This document shows positions 18,322-26,827 of a stretch of 64,000 nucleotides of DNA, in pieces. The position numbers were made by a program, and so were the translations under genes. The notes under the pieces are model-generated. The model saw only the letters and a program-made list of their open reading frames with translations. It searched no databases and was not told the origin of the DNA. Source of the stretch: Lachnospiraceae bacterium (GTDB lineage Bacteria; Bacillota; Clostridia; Lachnospirales; Lachnospiraceae); NCBI GenBank assembly GCA_017935565.1, contig JAGBHK010000021.1, forward strand, positions 103,681 to 167,680, in the 5' to 3' direction. The first letter of the stretch is position 1, and the number at the start of each line of letters is the position of its first letter.

Positions 18322-19149
18322 TTACATTCCCTTATATATACTTGTAGACGAAATATCTGTATGTCCCATCATTTCCTGAACTTCTTCTACACTTTTACCA
18401 CTTTTAATTTTATTAACGCCAAATGAATGTCTAAACATTTGTGGTGTGATTTCCTTTTCAATCCCCGCTTTTTTAGCATATGTTTTTATAATCTTCCACA
18501 CGCCTTGTCTACTCATCTTTTTACCAAAGCAGTTAAGGAATAACAGATCGCCTTCAGCATCCTCTACTCTATCCTCATTTAAATATCTACTCAATGCAAC
18601 ATTTACCTTATTGCCAAATGGAATTACTCTGTCCTTTTTCTCATTTTTACATACAAGATATCCTAACTGCAAGTTAACATCCGAAATCTCAATATTAATC
18701 AACTCAGACACTCTAATACCAGTAGAAACAAGCAATTCAAGCATTGCTTTATCCCTTAAACCTTTTGCATCCTTATTATTTGGTTGCATTACAAGTCTGT
18801 CAATTTCACTATCACTTAATACGGATGGTAATTTTTTACTCACCTTAGGAGCTTTTACAAATTCCGTTGGCTCGCCTTTCACATATCCCTTAACTAACAA
18901 ATATCTAAAAAATGTATTAATTGATGAAATGTTTCTTGCGATAGTCGCAGGTGATTTCCCTAATTTTTCCATCTCGAGCACATAAGAATTAATATTCGTC
19001 GATGTAACTTTATCATAAGATGTAATATTATTTTTTTCTAAAAAATCTATCAAACTATTCAAATCTCTCTTATAAGACATGATAGTATTTTCACTTTTTC
19101 TTTTATTATTTTTCAAATAAATAGAAAACTCCTCAACCACAGTTCTCAC
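18322..19149 (-). CDS. xerD: XerD-like tyrosine recombinase with altered active site
   Basis: A 275-aa site-specific recombinase with an N-terminal SAM-like core-binding domain and a catalytic domain. The active-site set is Arg146 (TGIRVSE), a beta-hairpin Lys near 170, Arg240 (FRHSF), His263 (MMGHTD) and Tyr272 (TSIY). Two features are odd. The first histidine of the HxxRH motif is Gln237 (PQMFRH), and the protein ends three residues after the tyrosine (YKGM), lacking the usual C-terminal tail that docks on the partner subunit. It starts with GTG after GGAGG. Its place behind nudF and spoIIM matches the conserved Firmicutes xerD locus, but it may be impaired in dif recombination. Confidence 0.85.
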   Translation of the reverse strand: MRTVVEEFSIYLKNNKRKSENTIMSYKRDLNSLIDFLEKNNITSYDKVTSTNINSYVLEMEKLGKSPATIARNISSINTFFRYLLVKGYVKGEPTEFVKAPKVSKKLPSVLSDSEIDRLVMQPNNKDAKGLRDKAMLELLVSTGIRVSELINIEISDVNLQLGYLVCKNEKKDRVIPFGNKVNVALSRYLNEDRVEDAEGDLLFLNCFGKKMSRQGVWKIIKTYAKKAGIEKEITPQMFRHSFGVNKIKSGKSVEEVQEMMGHTDISSTSIYKGM

Positions 19150-19175
19150 GGTTTGCCTCCTATAGTAAACACAAT

Positions 19176-19799
19176 TTACATTTTTCTAATACAACTAGTA
19201 TATAACCCAATATTAACATAAGTTTCTAATAATGATATTATCATTGATAACATCATAAAAATAATCAAATATATTATCAATTTCTTTACAACTCTCAAAA
19301 TGGCAACATTATCAATGTTTGTTAGACTTCCCGCAGTATTCGTATTATGTAACACATTATTTCTCATACTAAATCCAGCACATATAGCTAAAACTATGAC
19401 TAGAATATAAACAAAATAATGCGGAAAAATTGAAACAATAAACACCAAAAGTCCCTTCACACCATATTTTAGCACATACGATGATAAAACTATAGATATG
19501 CTGACACCTTTTGTAAATATATAAAAAATATTATATATTTTCCCAAAGAAAAAGCAATTACATATTATAATAATTGCAAATTCTTTAAAATACTTTGATA
19601 CAAGGTAAACAAACATTCCTCGCTTATTAACAATAACATCCGAAATTGTTTTAATATAATGCTCCTGCGTTATGTTTATCTTATCATAATATCCTCTATT
19701 CAATATATTAATTATAACTGTACCGGCAACTAGTCCCAGTAAAAACAAGAACAAATAACTTCTTTTTTTTACATACTCTAAACAATATTTCTTATCCAT
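19176..19799 (-). CDS. spoIIM: Stage II sporulation protein M-like membrane protein
   Basis: A 207-aa integral membrane protein with about five hydrophobic segments. The first is LFLFLLGLVAGTVIINIL, then FAIIIICNCFFFG, TKGVSISIVLSSYVLKYG, FPHYFVYILVIVLAICAG and a final C-terminal helix. Topology, the GLVAGTVIIN start, and the neighbours (nudF upstream, xerD downstream) match SpoIIM of Clostridia, part of the forespore-engulfment DMP machinery with SpoIID and SpoIIP. Start set at MDKKYC, which is 11 bases after AAAGG. Sequence conservation of this family is low, so the call rests partly on context. Confidence 0.75.
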   Translation of the reverse strand: MDKKYCLEYVKKRSYLFLFLLGLVAGTVIINILNRGYYDKINITQEHYIKTISDVIVNKRGMFVYLVSKYFKEFAIIIICNCFFFGKIYNIFYIFTKGVSISIVLSSYVLKYGVKGLLVFIVSIFPHYFVYILVIVLAICAGFSMRNNVLHNTNTAGSLTNIDNVAILRVVKKLIIYLIIFMMLSMIISLLETYVNIGLYTSCIRKM

Positions 19800-19858
19800 A
19801 TAATCACTTACCTTTCTAATAGTATAGTAATTATATGAATACACCTTGGCTTGTATAA

Positions 19859-20398
19859 CTATTTTTTATTATAAACTTTATCCAATGCCAATATTGCGTT
19901 AATCGTTTTAGAATCTTCTATTGTTCCATCAAAAACCATTTTTACCAATTCTTCAAGTTCAAATTCCAAAACATCGACATATTCGCCTTCATCAAGATGT
20001 TGTTCTGTTTTTACTAGATTTGTAGCCACATAAACATCTATCTTTTCATTGCAAAATGCAATAGTTGTTCGAATTGTCAATAATAATTCCAAATCATCGG
20101 AATGATAACCTGTTTCTTCTTCCAATTCTCTTGCCGCAGCATCCTTTGTAGGCTCATTAGGACTTGCAAGACCACCTGCCGGAATTTCAATAGTAAATCT
20201 ATCCAAGGCATTTCTATACTGCTTAACCATTAATATTTTACCATCATCTCTAATTGGAATAACAGCCGCAGCTCCCTGATGTTTAATAAAATCATAATAT
20301 TCAATATTGCCATCAGGTGTCTTTATTGTATCCTTATATAAATCAATAATCGCACCCTTATACATAAGTTCGCGGTTTAATCTTTCAAGTTTTTCCAT
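19859..20398 (-). CDS. nudF: NUDIX hydrolase, ADP-ribose pyrophosphatase type
   Basis: A 179-aa hydrolase with a complete Nudix box (GLASPNEPTKDAAARELEEETGY, read as G-x5-E-x7-REL-EEETGY, about residues 78-100). ADP-ribose pyrophosphatases of this type cleave ADP-ribose to AMP and ribose 5-phosphate. The ATG is five bases after AGGAG; a GTG two codons earlier lies in the ribosome site. It starts 9 bp after proC and precedes spoIIM-xerD, so the four genes probably form one operon. Confidence 0.9.
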   Translation of the reverse strand: MEKLERLNRELMYKGAIIDLYKDTIKTPDGNIEYYDFIKHQGAAAVIPIRDDGKILMVKQYRNALDRFTIEIPAGGLASPNEPTKDAAARELEEETGYHSDDLELLLTIRTTIAFCNEKIDVYVATNLVKTEQHLDEGEYVDVLEFELEELVKMVFDGTIEDSKTINAILALDKVYNKK

Positions 20399-20407
20399 AA
20401 ACACTCC

Positions 20408-21205
20408 TTATTTAAAACTTTCAGACTTTGCAAAACATGCATCTGTAGCCTTAATAATACTATTTCTAAAGCCATATTCCTCTAAAGCTGCAACCGCTGC
20501 AATTGTTGTGCCTCCTGGAGAACACACCTTATCTTTCAATGCACCTGGGTGTTCCTTAGTATCAAGAACCATCTTTGCAGCACCCATCACTGTCTGTGCA
20601 GCAAATTCATACGCCATATCTCTTGTCATACCATATTTTACAACGCTATCAGCTAAAGCCTCAATAAACATATACACGTACGCTGGTGAACTACCTGAAG
20701 CACATGTAACAACACTCATAAGTTTTTCATCAACCAATCTATATTTACCAAATGAATTAAAAATCTTATCAATTACATCCTTTTCTTCAAAAGAAAACGC
20801 ACTATGGTCATAGCAAACACCTGTCATACCTTCTCCTAAAAGAGCTGGTGTGTTTGGCATTGCTCTAACAATTCTCGCTTCAAAGCCAAGAGCCTCTCTC
20901 AAACTTTCGATTCCAATTCCAGGAGCAATAGAAATAATTACATTATCACTCTTAAGAATATTCTTTACATTCTTAACAACTGCGCCGTAAAACTGTGGTT
21001 TTACAGCGAAAATAACAAATTTCGCAGCATTTGCGCATTCAGCATTAGACTGAACGTGCATTACTCCAGTTTCCTTAGTTACTCTTTCCATTACGTCAGT
21101 GTTTACATCAGTAAAAACTAATTCTTCTTTTGGAAATACAGACAATGCACCTTTAAGCATTGCGTATCCCATATTTCCCATTCCAATAAATCCTATTTTT
21201 GCCAT
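20408..21205 (-). CDS. proC: Pyrroline-5-carboxylate reductase
   Basis: A 265-aa enzyme making proline from 1-pyrroline-5-carboxylate with NAD(P)H. It has the Rossmann start GFIGMGNMG, the VRAMPNTPALLGEGMTG segment (about residue 110) and the dimer/active-site region CASGSSPAYVYMFIEALAD with SPGGTT near the end. Start at MAKIG, preceded by AAGGAGG; the in-frame ATG eight codons upstream lies before that site. First gene of the proC-nudF-spoIIM-xerD unit. Confidence 0.96.
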   Translation of the reverse strand: MAKIGFIGMGNMGYAMLKGALSVFPKEELVFTDVNTDVMERVTKETGVMHVQSNAECANAAKFVIFAVKPQFYGAVVKNVKNILKSDNVIISIAPGIGIESLREALGFEARIVRAMPNTPALLGEGMTGVCYDHSAFSFEEKDVIDKIFNSFGKYRLVDEKLMSVVTCASGSSPAYVYMFIEALADSVVKYGMTRDMAYEFAAQTVMGAAKMVLDTKEHPGALKDKVCSPGGTTIAAVAALEEYGFRNSIIKATDACFAKSESFK

Positions 21206-21227
21206 TTGTATCTCCTCCTTAATATCC

Positions 21228-21255
21228 AAAAAGTGCTGACATAAGCCAGCACTTT
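21228..21255 (-). terminator. Intrinsic terminator of the aspartate aminotransferase gene
   Basis: Arms AAAGTGCTG (21230-21238) and CAGCACTTT (21247-21255) followed on the minus strand by T5, placed 24 bp after the aminotransferase stop and just before proC. Confidence 0.8.
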
Positions 21256-21279
21256 CATATAGTTTACAACTTTCTAATA

Positions 21280-22479
21280 TTATGCTAATTTGCTTAAGAA
21301 ATCTTCAATTCTTGAAAGACCCTTATCGATAGTCTCAACCGAAATAGCATAAGACAATCTAATATGATCTGCAAATCCGAAGTCGCCACAAGGAATAACT
21401 GCAACATTGTATTCCTCAATAAGAATTCTAGCCATCTCATCTGTTGTTTCAACTTTCTTGCCATTATAACTCATATCAAGAACCTTGCTTACATCAATGA
21501 ACACATAGAATGCGCCAAGGGGCTCTTTTGTTTCAACATAAGGCATCTTGCTAACTCTATCATACATATATTTTCTTCTAACATCAAATTCTTTAAGCAT
21601 CATTTCAACCTTTGACTGATCTCCTGTCAAAGCTTCAACTGCTGCTTTCTGTGCAATTGAGTTAGGGTTAGATGTCTGATGACTCTGTACGCTACCCATA
21701 AGTTTAGCAATTTCTTCACTAGAACCTGTATAACCGATTCTCCAACCTGTCATAGCATAACTCTTAGCCAAACCGCTAACAGTAATAGTTCTCTTATATA
21801 TTTCTTCATTAAAAGAAGCGATACTTACATGCTTATATCCATTATACACAAGATGTTCATACATCTCATCTGCAACAACATAGATATCATTCTTAACAGC
21901 GTAATCAGCAATTGCTCGAAGTTCATCCTCTGTATAAATCATACCTGTAGGATTACTTGGTGTATTAAGTACTAATGCTTTAGTCTTATCAGTTGTAACA
22001 GCCTCTAACTGTTCAACAGTAACCTTGTAGCCTTGCTCTTTTTCACCACGAACATATACTGGTACACCATCTGCTAATTTTACTATTTCTGGATAGCTCA
22101 ACCAATATGGCGCTGGAATAATAACTTCATCACCTGGGTTCAATAAAACAGAGAAAACATTTGTTAATGAATGTTTTCCACCATTGCTAATAACAATCTG
22201 GCTAGGCTTGTAATCAAGACCATTGAACTTTTTAAACTTATCGCAAATAGCCTGTTTCAATTCTACAATACCTGAAGCTGGTGTATATTTTGTAAAGCCT
22301 GATTTAATAGCTTCAATAGCTGCATCACAAATATTATCAGGAGTATTGAAATCAGGTTCTCCCGCTCCAAATCCTACAACATCCTTGCCTGCTGCTTTTA
22401 ATTCTTTAGCTTTAGCTGTGATTGCTAATGTTGATGATGGTTTTACCTGCATCGCTTTTTTAGATAATGTTAATGACAT
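21280..22479 (-). CDS. aspB: Aspartate aminotransferase (class I/II, AspC/AspB-type)
   Basis: A 399-aa PLP enzyme of the Ib aspartate aminotransferase group, interconverting aspartate/oxaloacetate and glutamate/2-oxoglutarate. Typical marks are GAGEPDFNTPDNI near the N-terminus, NTPSNPTG (about residue 173) and the PLP-lysine segment SGLAKSYAMTGWRIGY (Lys about 236), with the C-terminal Arg in HIRLSYA. It is a single-gene unit with its own terminator. Related enzymes sometimes prefer prephenate or other amino acids, so the substrate is likely but not certain. Confidence 0.9.
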   Translation of the reverse strand: MSLTLSKKAMQVKPSSTLAITAKAKELKAAGKDVVGFGAGEPDFNTPDNICDAAIEAIKSGFTKYTPASGIVELKQAICDKFKKFNGLDYKPSQIVISNGGKHSLTNVFSVLLNPGDEVIIPAPYWLSYPEIVKLADGVPVYVRGEKEQGYKVTVEQLEAVTTDKTKALVLNTPSNPTGMIYTEDELRAIADYAVKNDIYVVADEMYEHLVYNGYKHVSIASFNEEIYKRTITVSGLAKSYAMTGWRIGYTGSSEEIAKLMGSVQSHQTSNPNSIAQKAAVEALTGDQSKVEMMLKEFDVRRKYMYDRVSKMPYVETKEPLGAFYVFIDVSKVLDMSYNGKKVETTDEMARILIEEYNVAVIPCGDFGFADHIRLSYAISVETIDKGLSRIEDFLSKLA

Positions 22480-22555
22480 ATATGTACCTTCCTTAATTTA
22501 TTAATCTTAAACGCTGTAATTATAATATATAAATCAAAATAAGTCTACTAAAAAC

Positions 22556-22612
22556 AATAAAAAAAACAGCCAAGTACAATTTGAAATGCTTTCGCACTTC
22601 AAATTGTGGCTG
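22556..22612 (-). terminator. Intrinsic terminator of rny
   Basis: Long hairpin: CAGCCA (22567-22572) pairs with TGGCTG (22607-22612), and CAATTTGAA with TTCAAATTG inside, around a TTTCG-type loop. The minus-strand transcript then reads T8. It ends the rny unit before the aminotransferase gene. Confidence 0.85.
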
Positions 22613-22625
22613 TATAACTGGAATA

Positions 22626-24173
22626 TTATTTCGCATAATCTGTAACTCGAGATTCACGAATTACATTAACTTTAATCTGTCCTGGATATTCAAGCTCGTC
22701 CTCAATACGCTTAGAAATATCTCTAGCCAATAAAATCATATCAGCTTCAGATACTTGTTCAGGTATAACCATAATACGAACTTCTCTACCGGCCTGTATA
22801 GCAAAAGACTTATCAACTCCCTTATAAGAGTTTGTAATCTCCTCTAACTGTTTCAATCTGTTAGTATATGTTTCTAATGTTTCACGTCTTGCACCAGGTC
22901 TAGCCGCTGAAATAGCATCTGCAGCCTGTACAATACATGCAATAAGTGATTCAGGTTCAACATCACCGTGATGTGCTTCAACAGCATTGATAATAAGTGC
23001 AGACTCTTTATACTTTCTACATAAATCAACACCAATCTGAATATGTGAACCTTCAATTTCATGGTCAACTGACTTACCAATGTCATGGAGTAATCCGGCT
23101 CTCTTAGCAGTTCTAATATCAACACCAATCTCTCCAGCTAATAAACCTGAAAGTTGAGCAACTTCAATAGAATGCTTCAATGCGTTCTGTCCATAACTTG
23201 TTCTGAATTTCATCTTACCCAAAAGTTTAACTAATTCTGGATGGATACCATGAACGTCAACTTCGAGAGTAGCATTCTCACCTTCCTCACGAATCATCTG
23301 TTCAACTTCTTTTTGGGCTTTCTCTACCATTTCTTCAATTCTAGCTGGATGAATTCTTCCGTCAACGATAAGTTTTTCAAGAGCAATTCTTGCAACTTCA
23401 CGTCTAACTGGATCAAAGCTTGATAAAATAACAGCTTCTGGAGTATCATCAATAATAAGTTCAACACCAGTCATAGTTTCCAATGTACGGATGTTACGTC
23501 CTTCTCTACCGATAATTCTACCCTTCATCTCATCGCCAGGTAATGAAACAACTGAAATAGTTGTCTCAGAAACATGATCTGCAGCACATTTTTGAATAGC
23601 AGTTACTACATATTCCTTAGCCTTCTTGTTAGCTTCTTCCTTTGCTCTCATTTCGAGTTCTTTTACTAACTTAGCAGTATCAAGTTTCACTTCTTCTTCA
23701 ACAGTTTTTAACAGCAATTCTTTTGCTTGTTCTGAGGTAAGTCCTGCGATACGTTCCAGTTCTTGTGTTCTTTGCTCGTTAAGTTTCTCTAATTCTGCCA
23801 TATCCTTAGCAAGCTTTTCTTCCCTATTAACAAGCGAATTTTCACGTTTTTCAAGAGTTTCTGTCTTTTTATCAATAGCATCTTCTTTCGATGCAAGACG
23901 TTTCTCTAAGCGCTGCAATTCACTCTTTCTTTCCTTGGACTCTTTTTCGAATTCATTTTTTGCTTTTAATGATTCTTCCTTAGCTTCCAAAAGGGCTTCT
24001 CGCTTCTTAGTTTCAGCAACCTTTAATGCTTCATCTATGATTTCTCTTGATTTTGCTTCAGCACTACCAATCTTAGCCTCTACATTTTTCTTATGATGGA
24101 TAGTAGCAGCAAACCAAGCAATAATAGCAGTTACTACAGCTGTAATCGCAACAGCAATAATAATTTCTTGCAC
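22626..24173 (-). CDS. rny: Ribonuclease Y
   Basis: A 515-aa membrane-tethered endoribonuclease that initiates mRNA decay. Domains in order: N-terminal transmembrane helix (about residues 4-24), long charged coiled coil to about residue 200, KH domain ([17 protein letters not shown]), then the HD domain with the metal pair in [13 protein letters not shown]. The start codon is GTG, seven bases after AGGAGG. It is preceded by a strong SigA-type promoter and followed by its own terminator. Confidence 0.97.
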   Translation of the reverse strand: MQEIIIAVAITAVVTAIIAWFAATIHHKKNVEAKIGSAEAKSREIIDEALKVAETKKREALLEAKEESLKAKNEFEKESKERKSELQRLEKRLASKEDAIDKKTETLEKRENSLVNREEKLAKDMAELEKLNEQRTQELERIAGLTSEQAKELLLKTVEEEVKLDTAKLVKELEMRAKEEANKKAKEYVVTAIQKCAADHVSETTISVVSLPGDEMKGRIIGREGRNIRTLETMTGVELIIDDTPEAVILSSFDPVRREVARIALEKLIVDGRIHPARIEEMVEKAQKEVEQMIREEGENATLEVDVHGIHPELVKLLGKMKFRTSYGQNALKHSIEVAQLSGLLAGEIGVDIRTAKRAGLLHDIGKSVDHEIEGSHIQIGVDLCRKYKESALIINAVEAHHGDVEPESLIACIVQAADAISAARPGARRETLETYTNRLKQLEEITNSYKGVDKSFAIQAGREVRIMVIPEQVSEADMILLARDISKRIEDELEYPGQIKVNVIRESRVTDYAK

Positions 24174-24223
24174 AGGAGCACCTCCTTATATTTAATTTTC
24201 ATTGTACAAATTACAACAGATTA

Positions 24224-24252
24224 ATTTTATACTTTTTGACCGATAATGTCAA
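24224..24252 (-). promoter_or_regulatory. SigA promoter of rny
   Basis: TTGACA, 17-bp spacer, TAAAAT on the minus strand, starting directly after the T tract of the recX terminator. Confidence 0.75.
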
Positions 24253-24253
24253 G

Positions 24254-24276
24254 TAAAAACAACCAAATTTTGGTTG
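24254..24276 (-). terminator. Terminator of recA-recX
   Basis: Short hairpin CAACC/GGTTG (24260-24264 with 24272-24276, extendable by A-T pairs) followed on the minus strand by T5, 24 bp after the recX stop. Confidence 0.65.
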
Positions 24277-24300
24277 ATAAATACAAAATGTAGTAGTCAA

Positions 24301-24912
24301 TTAATTCAATTCTTTAATTTTTGCAATACATCTAGTAATTTCCTCATAATTAAACCCTTTTCTAGCCATAGCAGCAAATACTTTCGATTCAGAACTTTTA
24401 TCTTTTAACATCTCAACGTATTTATTCTTGGATAAAAGCGACATCAAGGCATCTTCTTCTGATAAATCAAATTTATCAGCATAAAATTCTCTAATATCAT
24501 TTTTTTCTATCCCTTTTTGTAATAACTCACATTCAATTTGACGTCTACTCTTCTTTTTCGATTTTGCATTAACATATAATTCAATATATCGCAAATCATC
24601 TATATATCCATATTCCGTTAAAAAATTAGAAACTTTATCGACTATCCTTTTAGGATAATATGATAATGTAAGTTTATCTTCAACCTGTTTTCTCGTCTTT
24701 TCACCTGTATCTAGGATATATAACGCTCTTTCCTTGGCCCTAGGATATAATACTTCTTTTTCAATTTTGTCAAGAAGCAGGTCCGAAATTTCCTGACCTG
24801 CTTCAAGTTTAAACTTTTTAACTTCTGAATTATACAAAGGGAAAACATATTCATTATCCAATAAAATCTTTTTCTTCTTTTTATCTATATCTATTATGTT
24901 TTCTACAATCAT
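24301..24912 (-). CDS. recX: Regulatory protein RecX
   Basis: A 203-aa RecX, a modulator that caps or disassembles RecA filaments. It is made of tandem three-helix repeats, visible as ALYILDTGEKTRKQVEDKL, VDKVSNFLTEYGYIDDLRY and SRRQIECELLQKGIE. The N-terminal 60 residues form the beta-rich extension seen in Clostridia. It starts 11 bp after recA in the same SOS-controlled transcript. Confidence 0.93.
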   Translation of the reverse strand: MIVENIIDIDKKKKKILLDNEYVFPLYNSEVKKFKLEAGQEISDLLLDKIEKEVLYPRAKERALYILDTGEKTRKQVEDKLTLSYYPKRIVDKVSNFLTEYGYIDDLRYIELYVNAKSKKKSRRQIECELLQKGIEKNDIREFYADKFDLSEEDALMSLLSKNKYVEMLKDKSSESKVFAAMARKGFNYEEITRCIAKIKELN

Positions 24913-24923
24913 GATAAATAATC

Positions 24924-25937
24924 CTATTTTTCAGTATCTGGTTCATCTATGCCGTAACGTTCTCTAACAAGAGCTTCTACTTCATCAAGGATTTCAGGAT
25001 GCTCTTTCAAATAAATCTTAGCATTTTCTCGACCCTGTCCAATCTTCTCGTCGTTATAAGCATACCATGCGCCACTTTTGCTGATAACACCGATATTTGC
25101 TGCTAAATCAAGTAAATCACCAACTTTAGAAATACCTTCACCGAACATAATATCAAATTCAGCTTCTTTGAATGGAGGGGCAATCTTATTCTTAACAACC
25201 TTTATTCTAGTTCTATTACCAACAACTTCACCACCAACTTTTAAGGATTCTATTCTTCTAACATCAAGTCTCAATGATGCGGCAAACTTCAAGGCTCTAC
25301 CACCAGTTGTTGTTTCAGGATTACCAAACATAACTCCAATTTTTTCACGTAACTGGTTGATAAATACAACTATACAGCCTGTTTTACTGATAATACCTGT
25401 TATCTTTCTAAGTCCCTGTGACATAAGTCTCGCTTGAGCACCCATATGAGAATCTCCCATCTCACCGTCAATTTCAGACTTAGGAACCAATGCAGCAACC
25501 GAGTCAACTATAACAATATCAATAGCTCCCGAACGAACCATAGTTTCTGTAATCTCAAGTGCCTGTTCACCATAATCCGGTTGAGAAATATATAAATTAT
25601 CAATATCAACACCTATATTCTTCGCATAAACAGGATCAAGTGCATGTTCCGCATCAATAAATGCTGCTATACCGCCTCTTTTCTGAACTTCAGCAATCAT
25701 ATGTAATGCAACTGTTGTCTTACCACTTGATTCAGGACCATATACTTCAACAATACGTCCCTTTGGAATTCCACCAAGACCAAGTGCTATGTCAAGACTA
25801 ATCGAACCAGTAGGTATAGTCTCTATGTTCATACTAGCGTTCGGATCTCCAAGTTTCATAATCGAACCCTTTCCAAACTGCTTTTCAACCTGTGCTAATG
25901 CTCCTTCAAGTGCTTTTAACTTATCATTTTTTTCCAT
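24924..25937 (-). CDS. recA: Recombinase RecA
   Basis: A 337-aa DNA strand-exchange ATPase and SOS co-protease. Walker A is GPESSGKTT (about residues 65-73), Walker B is [12 protein letters not shown], and the L1/L2 regions include [19 protein letters not shown] and [16 protein letters not shown]. The C-terminus is rather short with a modest acidic tail. The promoter carries a LexA-type box overlapping the expected transcript start, so SOS induction is expected. Confidence 0.98.
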   Translation of the reverse strand: MEKNDKLKALEGALAQVEKQFGKGSIMKLGDPNASMNIETIPTGSISLDIALGLGGIPKGRIVEVYGPESSGKTTVALHMIAEVQKRGGIAAFIDAEHALDPVYAKNIGVDIDNLYISQPDYGEQALEITETMVRSGAIDIVIVDSVAALVPKSEIDGEMGDSHMGAQARLMSQGLRKITGIISKTGCIVVFINQLREKIGVMFGNPETTTGGRALKFAASLRLDVRRIESLKVGGEVVGNRTRIKVVKNKIAPPFKEAEFDIMFGEGISKVGDLLDLAANIGVISKSGAWYAYNDEKIGQGRENAKIYLKEHPEILDEVEALVRERYGIDEPDTEK

Positions 25938-25977
25938 AATTCTATATTCCTTTCATGTATAAATTACTTCTTGATAA

Positions 25978-25991
25978 CAAACATTTGTTCG
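25978..25991 (-). promoter_or_regulatory. LexA (SOS) box at recA
   Basis: On the minus strand CGAAC-AAAT-GTTTG, one mismatch from the Gram-positive consensus CGAACN4GTTCG. It lies just downstream of the -10 box of the recA promoter, an ideal repression site. Confidence 0.75.
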
Positions 25992-25999
25992 ATATATTA

Positions 26000-26028
26000 A
26001 ATATAATATATTATCAAATTGTTGTCAA
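26000..26028 (-). promoter_or_regulatory. SigA promoter of recA
   Basis: TTGACA, exactly 17 bp, TATATT on the minus strand, with the LexA box 8 bp downstream of the -10. It accounts for part of the 324-bp gene-free stretch 25938-26261. The rest (about 26040-26200) is AT-rich and I see no gene in it. Confidence 0.8.
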
Positions 26029-26204
26029 CTATTTTTTACAAATAAAATTTTACAAAATTTCTGGTACAATAAAAAGGACTTTAAATCAGAATTAGATTCA
26101 AATTCACAGTATTTATTCAAGAAATATAATTAAATAAGATTTAAGATATTTATATTTTAGAGTAACATATAGAAAAAATCAAGTATTTTCTTCGAGGTTA
26201 AAAC

Positions 26205-26241
26205 AAATAAAAATCTCCGGACATTTTCAAAACGCCCGGAG
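26205..26241 (-). terminator. Terminator of the yicC-gmk-rpoZ-rimO-pgsA operon
   Basis: Arms CTCCGG (26215-26220) and CCGGAG (26236-26241) with further weak pairing inside, followed on the minus strand by ATTTTTATTT. It lies 20 bp after pgsA. Confidence 0.8.
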
Positions 26242-26261
26242 TATCTTTTAATTAGCTATAT

Positions 26262-26810
26262 TTACTTATTAGTATTCTCGCTTAATACAGCCTTATTCTT
26301 AATTACATAATCAAGCATTGACACAACTGTAAGTGCTAATGAAATGTAAATAAGCACCTGTCCAATTACATACCAAAATGTAAATGGAAGATCAATAATA
26401 AGCCAAATTATCATTACCATTTGGAAAATTGTCTTAAATTTTCCCCAGTAGCTCGCTGCAATTACAACTCCATTATCAGCCGCAATTGTTCTAAAACCAC
26501 TGATAATCAACTCTCTACTGATAATTAAGATTACAATCCACGAAGGGATAACACCAACAAGACAAATAAGTGCCGCACAAACAAGAAGCTTATCTGCAAG
26601 TGGATCCATAAATTTTCCGAAATTTGTAACAAGGTTGTACTTTCTTGCTATTTTTCCATCCAAAGCATCTGTAATGCTGGCAATAATAAATATTGCAACA
26701 GCAACATACTTAGTAGCATCTCCTAAAACATTCACTTCCATAAAGAAAACAAAGAAAGGAATCATACACGCTCTAAATATTGTAAGTTTATTTGGTAAAT
26801 TCATTTCCAT
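26262..26810 (-). CDS. pgsA: Phosphatidylglycerophosphate synthase
   Basis: A 182-aa CDP-alcohol phosphatidyltransferase that makes phosphatidylglycerophosphate from CDP-diacylglycerol and glycerol 3-phosphate. The catalytic motif DGxxAR-x8-GxxxD-x3-D is present as DALDGKIARKYNLVTNFGKFMDPLADK. It has about five transmembrane helices. AGGAG lies eight bases before the ATG. Last gene of its operon; its product supplies the lipid used by LTA-synthase-type enzymes such as the one at 11441-13624. Confidence 0.95.
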   Translation of the reverse strand: MEMNLPNKLTIFRACMIPFFVFFMEVNVLGDATKYVAVAIFIIASITDALDGKIARKYNLVTNFGKFMDPLADKLLVCAALICLVGVIPSWIVILIISRELIISGFRTIAADNGVVIAASYWGKFKTIFQMVMIIWLIIDLPFTFWYVIGQVLIYISLALTVVSMLDYVIKNKAVLSENTNK

Positions 26811-26827
26811 ATCAATTTCTCCTTTTG

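Noticed and set aside
26041..26200. Possible plus-strand promoter (TGGTACAAT) and small RNA upstream of recA
   Set aside because: No acceptable -35 at proper spacing and no terminator hairpin on that strand.
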